DNA from: CAYNEL01 sp964396225
GTDB lineage: Bacteria > Patescibacteriota > Minisyncoccia > Moranbacterales > UBA1568
DNA length: 28,603 bases
Assembly: GCA_964396225.1 (NCBI GenBank)
Contig: CAYNEL010000009.1
Coordinates: 1 to 28,603 of the forward strand
Direction of reading: 5' to 3'
Within the stretch, counting starts at the first letter, position 1. Each line of letters starts with the position of its first letter. Shown here piece after piece: positions 1-7,773 of the stretch. The notes below the pieces were generated by a model, which was not told the origin of the DNA, searched no databases, and saw nothing but the letters and a program-made list of their open reading frames with translations. A program made the translations under genes and the position numbers.

Positions 1-1136
1 ATGCGCATCCCGATCTTGACGTGGGTGCCCTCGATCTCGTGGTCCACCGCCTTGACGATGTCGTGGAGGAGGGCTCCCTTCTTGGCCACCATGACGTTGG
101 CCCCGAGCTCGGCGGCCAGCGCCCCGGCCACGAACGCCATCTCGATCGAGTGGAGGAGGACGTTCTGCTTGTAGCTGTAGCGGTACTTGAGTCGGCCGAG
201 GATATAGAGGAGCTTGGGATGGAGACCGGGGATGCCGCACTCGTAGGCAGCCGCCTCGCCCGCTTCCTTGATCTTCTGGTCCACTTCCTTCTTAGCTTCC
301 TCGACGGCTTCCTCGATGCGGGCCGGGTGGATACGACCGTCCTTGATGAGGGCCTCGAGCGCCAAACGGGCCACTTCGCGGCGCACCGGATCGAAACCGG
401 AGATGAGCACCGTCTCGGGCGTGTCGTCCACGATGAGCTCGACCCCGGTCAGACGCTCGAGCGAGCGGATGTTGCGGCCCTCCTTGCCGATGATCTTACC
501 CTTCACCTCGTCCGACGGGAGCTGGACGGTGGTGGTGGTGAACTCGGAGATATGGGAACGTGAATAGCGCTGGACGGCTTGGGCCATGAGGGAGAGGGCC
601 TTCTGCTCGATCTGGTCCTGGGACTCGTGCTCCAGCTTGGCCACTCGGGTGGCCAAGACGTCACGGTTCTGTTCCTCCACGACCTTGAAAAGGGTGTCTT
701 TGGCCTCGTCTTTGGAAAGGCCGGCGATCTTCTCGAGGCGGGCAGCTTCCTCGTCACGGAGACGGACAGCCTCGTCCTGGATGGCCCGGATCTCTTCGGC
801 CTTCTGCTCGAGTTTGGTGCGTGTCTTGTCCACTTCCTCGAGCTTCTGGTCGAGAGCGGATTCGCGTTTGTCGAGACGCTCCTGGGCGCGGGCCAACGTT
901 TCGGCGCGTTCGGCTTCCTGCTTCTTGGCATCCTCGAGGATACCGACGGCCTTGTTCTTGGCCTCGAGTACGGCTTGGGCCGCCTGTTTCTGGCCGTCCT
1001 CGACGATCCGGGCGGCCTTGGCTTCAGCGGTCGAAAGTTGGTTCTTGGCGATACTTTGGCGGGCGATATAACCCAAAACGGCGCCGGCCGCGAGGGTGAA
1101 GAGGCCGCCGAGAAGGAGAGGGAGGCTGATGTCCAT
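1..1136 (-). CDS. rny: Ribonuclease Y (RNase Y), C-terminus cut off by window edge
   Basis: Membrane-anchored endoribonuclease that starts mRNA decay. The frame opens at ATG 1134-1136 and stays open to base 1, giving about 378 codons of the usual ~510-520. Visible in order: an N-terminal membrane segment (about residues 4-24, rich in Leu/Gly/Ala), a long charged coiled coil rich in Lys, Glu and Gln (about 30-190), a KH RNA-binding domain with the GKIIGKEGRNIR motif, and the start of the HD domain with an LLHDIVKAVDHE stretch. Here the usual HDIGKA is HDIVKA. The metal-binding His-Asp pair is encoded near bases 60-70. The remaining HD domain lies beyond the left edge. The start is chosen because it leads straight into the anchor. 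It has no Shine-Dalgarno and sits in a TCTATG context. No neighbour shares its strand for 2 kb, so it is probably its own transcription unit. Confidence 0.93.
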   Translation of the reverse strand, partial: MDISLPLLLGGLFTLAAGAVLGYIARQSIAKNQLSTAEAKAARIVEDGQKQAAQAVLEAKNKAVGILEDAKKQEAERAETLARAQERLDKRESALDQKLEEVDKTRTKLEQKAEEIRAIQDEAVRLRDEEAARLEKIAGLSKDEAKDTLFKVVEEQNRDVLATRVAKLEHESQDQIEQKALSLMAQAVQRYSRSHISEFTTTTVQLPSDEVKGKIIGKEGRNIRSLERLTGVELIVDDTPETVLISGFDPVRREVARLALEALIKDGRIHPARIEEAVEEAKKEVDQKIKEAGEAAAYECGIPGLHPKLLYILGRLKYRYSYKQNVLLHSIEMAFVAGALAAELGANVMVAKKGALLHDIVKAVDHEIEGTHVKIGMR

Positions 1137-1349
1137 AGAACGAGATGGTTCCTATGGGACAGCCGGGGGTAGATGAAGCGTGAAAGCCGCCCTCCGTTCA
1201 GGCTAGAACGGCCTCGGAGGGTCGGAGGAAGGGCAAAACCGGTGAATGGTATCGAACCGAAAAACGCATAGGGGAACCCTTGGAAATGGCTTCAAGCAGA
1301 ACCTGTCCGGCTATTCCGTGAGAATCTCTGAATGATTACTGCACTTCCC

Positions 1350-1379
1350 AGCGTAGCGCGTGGCGGCAGCAGTTGTCAA
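1350..1379 (-). promoter_or_regulatory. Candidate promoter of rny
   Basis: On the minus strand a perfect -35 TTGACA (1374-1379) is followed after 18 bases by TACGCT (1350-1355), a weak -10. It would give a leader of about 200 nt before rny. The perfect -35 supports it; the poor -10 and long leader count against it. Confidence 0.28.
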
Positions 1380-1437
1380 AACCGCCCCAAACAAGCCCGG
1401 CGCCATACCGGGAACGGTATCGAGACCGGTTGGTTTT

Positions 1438-1446
1438 TGGTATGAT
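1438..1446 (+). promoter_or_regulatory. Candidate extended -10 promoter of gpmI
   Basis: The string TGGTATGAT reads as an extended -10 (TGN plus TATGAT at 1441-1446) followed by GG. There is no good -35 at the right distance, as is usual for extended -10 promoters. The start would lie about 90 nt upstream of the gpmI ATG. The same TGG-TAnnnT-GG layout recurs before two pilin-cluster genes (12198 and 14604). Confidence 0.45.
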
Positions 1447-1543
1447 GGACAGAGAAACCCCTAAACACCCTCTCCTGCCGGGTGCCTGCCGCCCAGGATT
1501 CCTCCCCCGGCGGCACACGAGTGCTGCTACCCGCTCCTCCACT

Positions 1544-3121
1544 ATGCCTTCCCCTTACAAACCGGTCGTCCTCCTCGTCCTGGACGGCTGGGGACTCTCG
1601 AACACCATCCAGGGCAACCCCATCCGCGAGGCCAAACTCCCCACCTTCGAGAAACTCAACCGCTATTATCCGATGACGACGCTTCAGGCGAGCGGCGTCT
1701 CGGTCGGCCTCCCGTGGAACACCGCCGGCAACAGCGAGGTGGGACACATGACCATGGGCGCAGGCCAGGTGATCTACCAGAACTTCCCCCGCATCACCCT
1801 CTCGATGCAGGACGGTACTTTCTTCAAGAACGAGGCGTTCCTGAAAGCCATCAACCAAGCCAAGGCCGGCCACAAGCTCCACATCATGGGCCTCCTCGGT
1901 GAAGGCGCGGTCCATTCCTACCATGACCATCTCCACGCCCTCCTCAAGATGGCCCAGGACGAGGGCCTGAAGAACAACCTCTTCCTCCATATCTTCACGG
2001 ACGGCCGAGACTCGGCCCCGACCTCCGGACTCAACAGCGTCCGCGAGCTGGACGGCCGGCTGGCCATCCTGGGCCTGGGAAAGATCGCCACCCTCTCCGG
2101 CCGCCACTACGCCATGGACCGCAACAACAACTGGGACCGCATCGAACGCGCCTACCGGGCCATGACCGAAGGCAAGGGCAACCAAGCTATCAGTCCCGAA
2201 CGTTACCTCGAGGAACGCTACGCCAAGGGCGAAACCGACGAGTACATCGAGCCGGCGGTGATGCTCGAGAACGGCAAACCGGCGGGCCTGATCGAGGACG
2301 GCGACGCGGTCATCTTCTTCAACTTCCGCGAGGACCGGGCCCGCGAGATAACGCGCGCCTTCGTCATGCCCGACTTCAGTTCCTTCTCCCGGCCCAAGAA
2401 GCTCGATATCGTCTTCGTCACCATGACCGAGTACGAGCGCGGCCTGCCGGTGGACACCGCCTTCCCGCCGGAGAAGATCGAGAACACCCTGGGCGCCCTC
2501 ATCTCGGCCACAGGGATGAAACAGCTCCGCATCGCCGAGACGGAGAAATACGCCCACGTCACCTACTTCTTCAACGGCGGCCAGGAGAAGGCTTTCCCCG
2601 GAGAGGACCGCGTCCTCATCCCCTCTCCCTACACCACCCACTTCGACGAGATTCCCGAGATGAGCACCCCCAAGGTGACCGAGAAGGTGATCGAGGCCAT
2701 CGGCAAACACGAATACGATTTCATCCTCATCAATTTCGCCAACCCGGACATGGTGGCCCACACCGGCAACGAGCCAGCCACCATCCAGGCCGTGGAATCC
2801 GTGGACAAGGCCCTGGCCACGCTCATCCCGGCCGTCATCGGGGCGGGCGGCGCACTCTTCATCACCGCCGACCATGGCAACGCCGAGGAGCTCAAGAACT
2901 TCTCGACCGGCGAATCCGATACCGAACACTCGGTCAATCCCGTCCCCTTCTGGTTCGTCACGCCGGACAACCACCGCGAGAAGACCGCCGAGAAAATGGT
3001 CCAGGAACAGAACACCGTCCAGGGCCTGCTCTCCGACATTGCCCCCACCATAGTGGAGCTGATGGGGCTCCAGAAACCGCCCGAGATGCGCGGCGACAGC
3101 CTGCTCTCGGTGTTGAAATAA
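1544..3121 (+). CDS. gpmI: 2,3-bisphosphoglycerate-independent phosphoglycerate mutase
   Basis: Interconverts 3- and 2-phosphoglycerate in lower glycolysis/gluconeogenesis, using two metal ions and a phosphoserine. The 525-residue product matches the family length (~510-550). The alkaline-phosphatase-type metal motif VLLVLDGWGL is at residues 9-18, the nucleophile serine is in NTAGNSEVGHMTMG (Ser64), and later come NPDMVAHTGN and the metal-binding ADHGNAEE. The frame is open for 57 codons further upstream, but that stretch has no homology character, so the ATG at 1544 just before the conserved core is chosen. It has no SD and an ACTATG context. The gene ends 3 bases before a strong hairpin shared with the convergent gene. 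Confidence 0.96.
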   Translation: MPSPYKPVVLLVLDGWGLSNTIQGNPIREAKLPTFEKLNRYYPMTTLQASGVSVGLPWNTAGNSEVGHMTMGAGQVIYQNFPRITLSMQDGTFFKNEAFLKAINQAKAGHKLHIMGLLGEGAVHSYHDHLHALLKMAQDEGLKNNLFLHIFTDGRDSAPTSGLNSVRELDGRLAILGLGKIATLSGRHYAMDRNNNWDRIERAYRAMTEGKGNQAISPERYLEERYAKGETDEYIEPAVMLENGKPAGLIEDGDAVIFFNFREDRAREITRAFVMPDFSSFSRPKKLDIVFVTMTEYERGLPVDTAFPPEKIENTLGALISATGMKQLRIAETEKYAHVTYFFNGGQEKAFPGEDRVLIPSPYTTHFDEIPEMSTPKVTEKVIEAIGKHEYDFILINFANPDMVAHTGNEPATIQAVESVDKALATLIPAVIGAGGALFITADHGNAEELKNFSTGESDTEHSVNPVPFWFVTPDNHREKTAEKMVQEQNTVQGLLSDIAPTIVELMGLQKPPEMRGDSLLSVLK

Positions 3122-3124
3122 AGC

Positions 3125-3152
3125 GAGGCTCTCTCCAGTTGGAGAGAGCCTC
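3125..3152. terminator. Bidirectional hairpin between gpmI and the convergent winged-helix gene
   Basis: A perfect 12-bp stem (GAGGCTCTCTCC with GGAGAGAGCCTC) closes an AGTT loop. The tail on the plus side is weakly T-rich; on the minus side it is GCTTTATTTC. Its position between two convergent stop codons fits a shared terminator. Confidence 0.7.
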
Positions 3153-3167
3153 TGGTTTGAGGCCGAG

Positions 3168-3482
3168 TCAAGCGAACGCCGGTGACAAACCATCCACTCC
3201 CTGGGAAACGTCCTTTTCTTCCAGAAAACGGCTCCCCTCCGATGTCCGACGGAACTCCAAGGCCTTCCTGTTCCCCCGTGCTACAAACCTCTCGGGAGAG
3301 AGCAGGGCTTCACGCACCTCGACATACCGGTAGTGCTCCACCAATATACCCAAGTGGAGATGCAGTTCACCGAGACTGATATCCCGACCGGATGAAGCGC
3401 CTATCTCCTGACGGAGCCGGAACGGTTCCTTCCATGTCTGATCAGACAAAGAACGTAACACGAATAATTGCGTATCATTCAC
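3168..3482 (-). CDS. Small winged-helix protein, PadR-like (putative regulator)
   Basis: A 104-residue protein with the outline of a PadR/MarR-type winged helix: a leading helix (QLFVLRSLSD), a central helix pair (ISLGELHLHLGILVEHYRYV) and a C-terminal wing ending KALEFRRTSEGSRFLEE, like the PadR pattern ending in LT..G...L. The start is set by a strong SD: AAGGAGG lies 6 bases before GTG (3480-3482). ATG codons 10 codons upstream lack one, so GTG is preferred. It follows clpP by 56 bases and may be read with tig-clpP. If so, a regulator would sit in a protein-quality-control operon. The family call rests on pattern only; the target and ligand are unknown. Confidence 0.62.
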   Translation of the reverse strand: MNDTQLFVLRSLSDQTWKEPFRLRQEIGASSGRDISLGELHLHLGILVEHYRYVEVREALLSPERFVARGNRKALEFRRTSEGSRFLEEKDVSQGVDGLSPAFA

Positions 3483-3538
3483 TGGTTGCCTCCTTCTTGT
3501 AAAACCCATCAAGCGGGGATGCTCTCAAAGACGAAGTC

Positions 3539-4123
3539 CTACTTGATCACCTTGTCCACGACGCCGTAAGACTTGGCCTCGTCGGCTGTCATGAAGTAGT
3601 CACGTTCCGCGTCCTGCGAGACCTTCTGGAGTTTCTGGCCGGTGTGCTTGGCGAGGATCTTGTTCAACTGGTCCTTGATGGCCAGGATGCGCCGGGCGTG
3701 GATGTCGATATCGGTGGCCTGGCCCTGGGCGCCGCCCATCACCTGGTGGATCATCACCTCGCTGTTGGGGAGCGCCATACGCTTCCCCTTCTCACCCGCG
3801 GCCAGGAGGAGCGCCGCGGCACTGGCGGCCATCCCGACGCAGATAGTCGAGACGTCCGGCTTAACATACTGCATGGTGTCATAGATGGCGAGCGCCGCCG
3901 TCACCGAGCCGCCCGGCGAATTGATGTACATCTTGATGTCGGCCTTCGGGTCCTGCGACTCGAGGAAAAGTAGCTGGGCGATGATGGCGTTGGCCACGCC
4001 ATCGTCGATGGGCGTCCCGAGAAAGATGATGCGGTCCTTGAGCAGACGCGAGTAGATGTCGTAGGCGCGTTCGCCATAGTGCGTCTTCTCGATGACGGTG
4101 GGAATGAGGTATTGGTTCTTCAT
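3539..4123 (-). CDS. clpP: ATP-dependent Clp protease proteolytic subunit
   Basis: Serine peptidase that forms the double-heptamer chamber fed by ClpX/ClpC-type unfoldases. The 194 residues match the family. The catalytic triad is visible: Ser101 in GMAASAAA, His126 in MIHQVMGG and Asp175 in ERDYFM. The oxyanion-strand motif INSPGGSV is at 68-75. The nucleophile motif reads GMAASAAA rather than the common GxAASMGA, a mild variation. It lies 27 bases after tig on the same strand, a classic tig-clpP pairing. There is no SD; the ATG is in a CCTATG context. It is probably driven by the promoter/operator upstream of tig. Confidence 0.97.
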   Translation of the reverse strand: MKNQYLIPTVIEKTHYGERAYDIYSRLLKDRIIFLGTPIDDGVANAIIAQLLFLESQDPKADIKMYINSPGGSVTAALAIYDTMQYVKPDVSTICVGMAASAAALLLAAGEKGKRMALPNSEVMIHQVMGGAQGQATDIDIHARRILAIKDQLNKILAKHTGQKLQKVSQDAERDYFMTADEAKSYGVVDKVIK

Positions 4124-4150
4124 AGGAGTACGTTGAAAGTTATCTTTTTA

Positions 4151-5449
4151 TTATGAGAGCTTTTCGAGAAGTGCGAACACCGCTTCGTTGCGGAGCTTGC
4201 CCTTGGAGAACTCGTAGAGCCGTCCGAGGTCGATCTGCTTCTCGATATCCTTGATGTTCTTGTAGTATTGGAGCGTCTTGTTCATCTCGGCCTCGATCTC
4301 CTCCTGCGAGGGTTCGATCTCGCGTTCCTTGGCGATATGCTCGAGGGCAAGCGCTGAGAGGACGCGGCGCACAGCCTGGGGCTCCCACTCCTTGGCGAGA
4401 GCTTCCCGGTCCTTGCCGAGCTTCTGGAAATAGCCCTCCATGTCGAGCCCCACCGAATTCAACTGGGCTTCCATCTCGCGGAGCATCTTGGCGATCTCGT
4501 CCTCGACGAGGAGGCGCGGGAGATCGGCTTCCGAGAGGTCCACGAGCGCGTCCAGAATCTTGCTCCGGCGCTCTTCCTTCTCTTTTTCAGTCTTCTCGGT
4601 CTCCATCCCTTCGCGCACGGTCCGCTTGAGCGCCTCGAGGTTCTCGAACCGGCCGAGGGTCTGGGCAAAAGCGTCGTCCAGAGCGGGGATCTGGCGTTCC
4701 TGGACCACGCCGAGCTTGACCGCGAAGGTAGCCGGCTTGCCGGCCAGGTTCTTGGCGTGATACTCGGCTGGGAAAGTGAGGTCGAACGTCTTCTCCTCCC
4801 CCGACTGCATCCCGATGAGCGCCTCCTCGAAGCCCGGGATGAAGGCTCCCTTGCCGAGGACGAGGGGGTGCTGCTTGCTGGTACCATTCTCGATCGGCAC
4901 GCCGCCCATCGAAACCGTGAAATCCACCAGGACCGAATCGCCGTCGGCCGCGGGCCGGTTGACCGTCACCAGCTTGGCCCGGGATTCGGCCAGCTTCTTG
5001 AGTTCGGCCTCGATGTCGGCGTCGGACACGCCTGGGCCGTGTTCCGCGAACTCGCGGACCACTTTCTGGACGGCGTTTTTCCACGGCTTCAGGGTGAGGG
5101 TTGGCATGACGGCCGTCACCACAGTGAAGGCCACTGGTTCGCCAGCCTTGATTTCGGGCAAAGTCACCTGTGGCCGGCCGATGGCCTCGAGCTTCTCTTG
5201 CTCGAGCGCCTTCGGATAGGCGTGGCTCACCGCGTGTTCGGCCGCTTCCTCGAGCACCGCTTCTTTGCCGAGGCGCTGTTCGATCACCTCGCGGGGCGCC
5301 TTGCCCGGCCGGAAGCCCTCGAACTTGTGGTGTTCGGCCAGATGCTTGACCGCGTGTCCGATCTCGCGCTCCACCTCGTCCCAGGGGAGGGTGATGGAGA
5401 GCTCGACGCGGGAACCGGGAAGCTTTTTGGTGGTCACGGACAAAGCCAT
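4151..5449 (-). CDS. tig: Trigger factor, ribosome-associated chaperone and peptidyl-prolyl isomerase
   Basis: Binds near the ribosomal exit tunnel and shields nascent chains. The 432-residue product has the three expected parts: an N-terminal ribosome-binding domain with the signature FEGFRPGKAP (residues 43-52), an FKBP-type isomerase domain in the middle (about 155-240, with GDSVLVDF and FIPGFEEALIG), and a long helical C-terminal chaperone domain with repeated Glu/Lys-rich helices. The ATG has an ACTATG context and no SD. It is the first gene of tig-clpP. Its promoter is overlapped by a CIRCE-like inverted repeat, suggesting heat-shock (HrcA-type) control. Confidence 0.96.
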   Translation of the reverse strand: MALSVTTKKLPGSRVELSITLPWDEVEREIGHAVKHLAEHHKFEGFRPGKAPREVIEQRLGKEAVLEEAAEHAVSHAYPKALEQEKLEAIGRPQVTLPEIKAGEPVAFTVVTAVMPTLTLKPWKNAVQKVVREFAEHGPGVSDADIEAELKKLAESRAKLVTVNRPAADGDSVLVDFTVSMGGVPIENGTSKQHPLVLGKGAFIPGFEEALIGMQSGEEKTFDLTFPAEYHAKNLAGKPATFAVKLGVVQERQIPALDDAFAQTLGRFENLEALKRTVREGMETEKTEKEKEERRSKILDALVDLSEADLPRLLVEDEIAKMLREMEAQLNSVGLDMEGYFQKLGKDREALAKEWEPQAVRRVLSALALEHIAKEREIEPSQEEIEAEMNKTLQYYKNIKDIEKQIDLGRLYEFSKGKLRNEAVFALLEKLS

Positions 5450-5485
5450 AGTGTCTTTGGAGAAAGAGGAAATGAAATGTTTCTC

Positions 5486-5514
5486 ATCTTAGCGTATTGG
5501 CAGACGTTTGCCAA
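5486..5514 (-). promoter_or_regulatory. Promoter of tig-clpP
   Basis: On the minus strand, -35 TTGGCA (5509-5514) and -10 TAAGAT (5486-5491) are separated by exactly 17 bases. The transcript would start about 30 bases before the tig ATG. The -35 and the start of the spacer lie inside the palindrome at 5497-5523, so a bound repressor would block polymerase. Confidence 0.6.
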
Positions 5515-5523
5515 GAGTGCCAA
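5497..5523. promoter_or_regulatory. CIRCE-like inverted repeat overlapping the tig promoter
   Basis: On the plus strand the arms TTGGCAGAC and GAGTGCCAA flank exactly 9 bases. The CIRCE operator bound by HrcA is TTAGCACTC-N9-GAGTGCTAA. The right-hand arm differs from consensus at one base and the left-hand arm at more. A second, tighter palindrome, TTGGCAgACGTtTGCCAA, lies within it at 5497-5514 and could instead be the true operator of another repressor. Confidence 0.48.
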
Positions 5524-5533
5524 ACAGCCCACC

Positions 5534-5560
5534 AAAAAACCCCTCAAACAAGGGGCTTTC
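5534..5560 (-). terminator. Intrinsic terminator after ppa
   Basis: On the minus strand CCCCT (5551-5555) pairs with AGGGG (5540-5544) around a 6-base loop and is followed by six T (5534-5539). It lies 23 bases beyond the ppa stop codon and separates nusA-ppa from tig-clpP. Confidence 0.7.
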
Positions 5561-5582
5561 TGATCATCATTGGCCGATGCGC

Positions 5583-6116
5583 CTATTTCTTTCCGAACTG
5601 CTCGCGGTACAGCTTGAGCCCTTTCTTGACCGCGGCGAGCGCGGCCTTCTTGCCCTCGAAGCCTTTGACGGTCACCTTCTTATTCTCGATGGCCTTGTAG
5701 GTCTCGAAGAAATGCCGCATCTCCTTGAGGGCGTACTGGTTCAGGTCTTTCAAATCCTTGACCTCGTCCCAGCGGGGATCGTCCTTGGGGACGGCGATGA
5801 CCTTGTCGTCGCCTTCGCCGCCGTCCACCATGTGCATCACCCCCACCACCCGGGCCTCGACGAGGATGCCGGACGCGAGCGGATAGGTGGTGAAAAGCAC
5901 TACGTCCAGCGCGTCGCCGTCCTCCCAGAGCGACTGCGGCACGAACCCGTAGTCGAACGGATAGTCCTGGCTCGTCTTCATCGCCCGGTCGAGCTTGATC
6001 AGTCCGGTCTTCTTGTCGATCTCGTACTTGTTCTTGGAACCACGCGGAATTTCGACGATGACGTTGATCACGTCCGGCGTCTCGTCTCCGGCGGAAATCT
6101 CATGCCACAGGTTCAT
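5583..6116 (-). CDS. ppa: Inorganic pyrophosphatase (soluble, family I)
   Basis: Hydrolyses pyrophosphate to phosphate in the cytoplasm, pulling biosynthetic reactions forward. The 177 residues are typical. The family signature DGDALDVV (residues 66-73) supplies three metal-binding aspartates. Other conserved stretches are VEIPRGSKNKYE (21-32), DYPFDYGFVPQS (51-62) and the Asp/Lys cluster EGDDKVIAVPKDDP. It starts 40 bases after nusA and is followed by an intrinsic terminator, so nusA-ppa looks like one operon. The ATG has no SD (context AGTATG). Confidence 0.96.
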   Translation of the reverse strand: MNLWHEISAGDETPDVINVIVEIPRGSKNKYEIDKKTGLIKLDRAMKTSQDYPFDYGFVPQSLWEDGDALDVVLFTTYPLASGILVEARVVGVMHMVDGGEGDDKVIAVPKDDPRWDEVKDLKDLNQYALKEMRHFFETYKAIENKKVTVKGFEGKKAALAAVKKGLKLYREQFGKK

Positions 6117-6156
6117 ACTTGATGGTGTTACGTTTTATGGGTTCGGGCTTCAAAGA

Positions 6157-7515
6157 TCAGGCTTTGGCTTCACCCTCCTCGATGTTCTCGGACGGGGTTT
6201 CAGCAGCCGCCTCGCCCTCCTCGACCGGAGTTTCCGCGGCTTCTGCCGAAGTCTCCGCCACAGTCTCGGCGAACTCGGCGGGGGTTTCGGCACTCTCCCC
6301 TTCGCCCGCCTCAGACTGAGTCGGGACGCCCGTGCCGGACACGTCGATCTTCCAACCAGAGAGCTTGGCCGCCAGGCGCACGTTCTGGCCGCGGCGTCCG
6401 ATGGCGAGCGAGAGCTGATCCTCGGGCACCACCACGGCGGCCGTCTTGGTCTCCTCGTCGAGGGTGACGGAGAGCACCTTGGCCGGCGAGAGAGCGGCCC
6501 GGATGAATTTGTCCGCGTCGTCGTTCCACTGGATGATATCGATCTTCTCGCCGTGGAGCTCCTCGATCACGGCCTGGACGCGGGTCCCCTTCTGGCCCAC
6601 ACAGGAGCCGATCGGGTCCACGCCCTCCTCGTCCGAATGGACGGCCAGCTTGGTCCGGGAACCGGCCTCGCGGGCGATGGCCTTGATGACCACGGTGCCG
6701 TTGGCGATCTCCGGGACTTCGAGGGTGAAGAGGTGGCGCACCATCTCGGCGGTCGCGCGCGAGAGGGTGATACCGGGGCCCTTCGGGTCGGACTCGACCT
6801 TCTGGATGTAGACTTTGAGACGCTGGCCGATGCGGTAGGTCTCGCCTTCCACCTGCTCGGACGGGAAAAGCACGCCCACCGACTTGCCCAGGTCGACGAA
6901 GACCACGCGGCCTTCGACGCGCTGGACGGAACCGTTGACGATCTCGCCTTCGCGGGACTTGTATTCCTTGAACATGCTCTCGCGCTCGGCCTCGCGGATG
7001 CGCTGGATGATCACCTGCTTGGCGGTCTGGGCGGCCACGCGGCCGAACTCGCTTTCCGCGGGCAGCTCGGTCTCGATGATGTCGCCCACTTTGGCGCCTT
7101 TCTTGATGGCTTTGGCCTCATCGAGGGTCAGGTCACGCTCGGGGTTGTAGCGAGGCAGACGATCCTCCTCGGACATGCCTTCCTCGACCGGGGCGGGAAC
7201 GGATTCGGACGGCTCGGCGCCTTCCTCGGTCTCCTCCACAAACTCACGGGTGGTCTCATCCACCACTTCCTTGACGAGGAAGAACTTGGCGTCCTTTGTC
7301 ACCTCGTCGAACTCGGCTCGGATAACCTGCCCCTTCTTGCCGTAGTCCTTCTTGTACGCGGCGGCCAGGGCGGCTTCCACCACCTCGATCACCTTCTCGC
7401 GCTCGATGCCTTTCTCCTCAGCGATCTGGAGCACGGCGCTCCCGAACTCGCCCAAACGAGCGGAGAAACTCTCGCCCTTCTCTTCTTTCTTCTCCTTGAC
7501 GGCTTTCTTGGCCAT
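6157..7515 (-). CDS. nusA: Transcription termination/antitermination factor NusA
   Basis: RNA-polymerase-associated factor controlling pausing, termination and antitermination. The 452-residue protein has a short Lys/Glu-rich leader, the polymerase-binding N-terminal domain (to about 165, with an acidic insert near 90-115), an S1 domain (about 188-243, GEIVNGSVQRVEGRVVFVDL), then two KH domains (DPIGSCVGQKGTRVQAV; QLSLAIGRRGQNVRLAAKL). It ends in an acidic Ala/Glu/Thr-rich tail of about 45 residues. The ATG has no SD (CCTATG). It heads the nusA-ppa operon. Its leader carries a strong promoter and then an intrinsic terminator, which would suit autoregulation by NusA. No rimP gene lies upstream, unlike the common rimP-nusA arrangement. 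Confidence 0.95.
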   Translation of the reverse strand: MAKKAVKEKKEEKGESFSARLGEFGSAVLQIAEEKGIEREKVIEVVEAALAAAYKKDYGKKGQVIRAEFDEVTKDAKFFLVKEVVDETTREFVEETEEGAEPSESVPAPVEEGMSEEDRLPRYNPERDLTLDEAKAIKKGAKVGDIIETELPAESEFGRVAAQTAKQVIIQRIREAERESMFKEYKSREGEIVNGSVQRVEGRVVFVDLGKSVGVLFPSEQVEGETYRIGQRLKVYIQKVESDPKGPGITLSRATAEMVRHLFTLEVPEIANGTVVIKAIAREAGSRTKLAVHSDEEGVDPIGSCVGQKGTRVQAVIEELHGEKIDIIQWNDDADKFIRAALSPAKVLSVTLDEETKTAAVVVPEDQLSLAIGRRGQNVRLAAKLSGWKIDVSGTGVPTQSEAGEGESAETPAEFAETVAETSAEAAETPVEEGEAAAETPSENIEEGEAKA

Positions 7516-7558
7516 AGGATGATTGGATTAATGGCTAAAAATAGGCGAATTGGCAAAC

Positions 7559-7583
7559 AAAAAAGCTCGCTTATGGAGCGAAC
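7559..7583 (-). terminator. Intrinsic terminator inside the nusA leader (putative attenuator)
   Basis: On the minus strand GTTCGCT (7577-7583) pairs with AGCGAGC (7565-7571) around the loop CCATA, followed by six T (7559-7564). It lies about 30-50 nt downstream of the predicted start of the nusA transcript and 43 bases before the nusA ATG. No minus-strand gene lies upstream that it could terminate, so attenuation or a small leader RNA is implied. Confidence 0.62.
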
Positions 7584-7614
7584 TTCATCCGAAGCTATTC
7601 ACCTGTATGCTCCT

Positions 7615-7643
7615 ATGGTAGTCGAAAGGCCTCACTTTGTCAA
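7615..7643 (-). promoter_or_regulatory. Promoter of nusA-ppa
   Basis: On the minus strand a perfect -35 TTGACA (7638-7643), a 17-base spacer and -10 TACCAT (7615-7620). The start point would be near 7608. The leader to the nusA ATG would be about 93 nt and includes the hairpin at 7565-7583. Confidence 0.68.
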
Positions 7644-7744
7644 CCATCCCGCAGTCTTCCCTCTCGACACTGATTATCCAGTCCGTTTCTAGATACTGAC
7701 AGTTTTTGGCTTATCCAAGGCATATTTACTCGATTTTCTGAGGA

Positions 7745-7773
7745 TTGACTGTTTCGCCCATCTATAGTATAAT
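7745..7773 (+). promoter_or_regulatory. Strong promoter of the SPFH cassette
   Basis: TTGACT (7745-7750), 17 bases, then a perfect TATAAT (7768-7773). This is the closest match to the sigma-70 consensus in the window. The leader to the ATG at 7872 is about 92 nt. It contains a small CTCG-GTGA-CGAG hairpin (7815-7826) followed two bases later by six T (7829-7834), a weak terminator-like element. Confidence 0.78.

Larger units (their letters stand above)
1137..1543. other. Divergent intergenic region between rny and gpmI
   Basis: This 407-base gap has no convincing gene. It holds the candidate rny promoter on the minus strand (1350-1379) and the candidate gpmI promoter on the plus strand (1438-1446). 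A short hairpin, CCGTTC/GAACGG (1194-1199 with 1206-1211), would fall in the rny leader. Open frames running through it are upstream extensions of gpmI or antisense shadows. Confidence 0.6.

Noticed and set aside
1376..3193. A 605-codon open frame antisense to gpmI
   Set aside because: High-GC shadow of a well-supported gene; rich in Gly/Val/Glu/Asp/His with no family resemblance.
7588..7605. Five-codon leader ORF (GTG AAT AGC TTC GGA TGA) before the nusA terminator
   Set aside because: Its apparent SD lies between the -10 box and the expected start point, so it would not be transcribed.
5995..7692. A 565-codon open frame antisense to ppa and nusA
   Set aside because: Mirror of nusA third-position GC bias; composition Leu/Gly/Asp/His without motifs.
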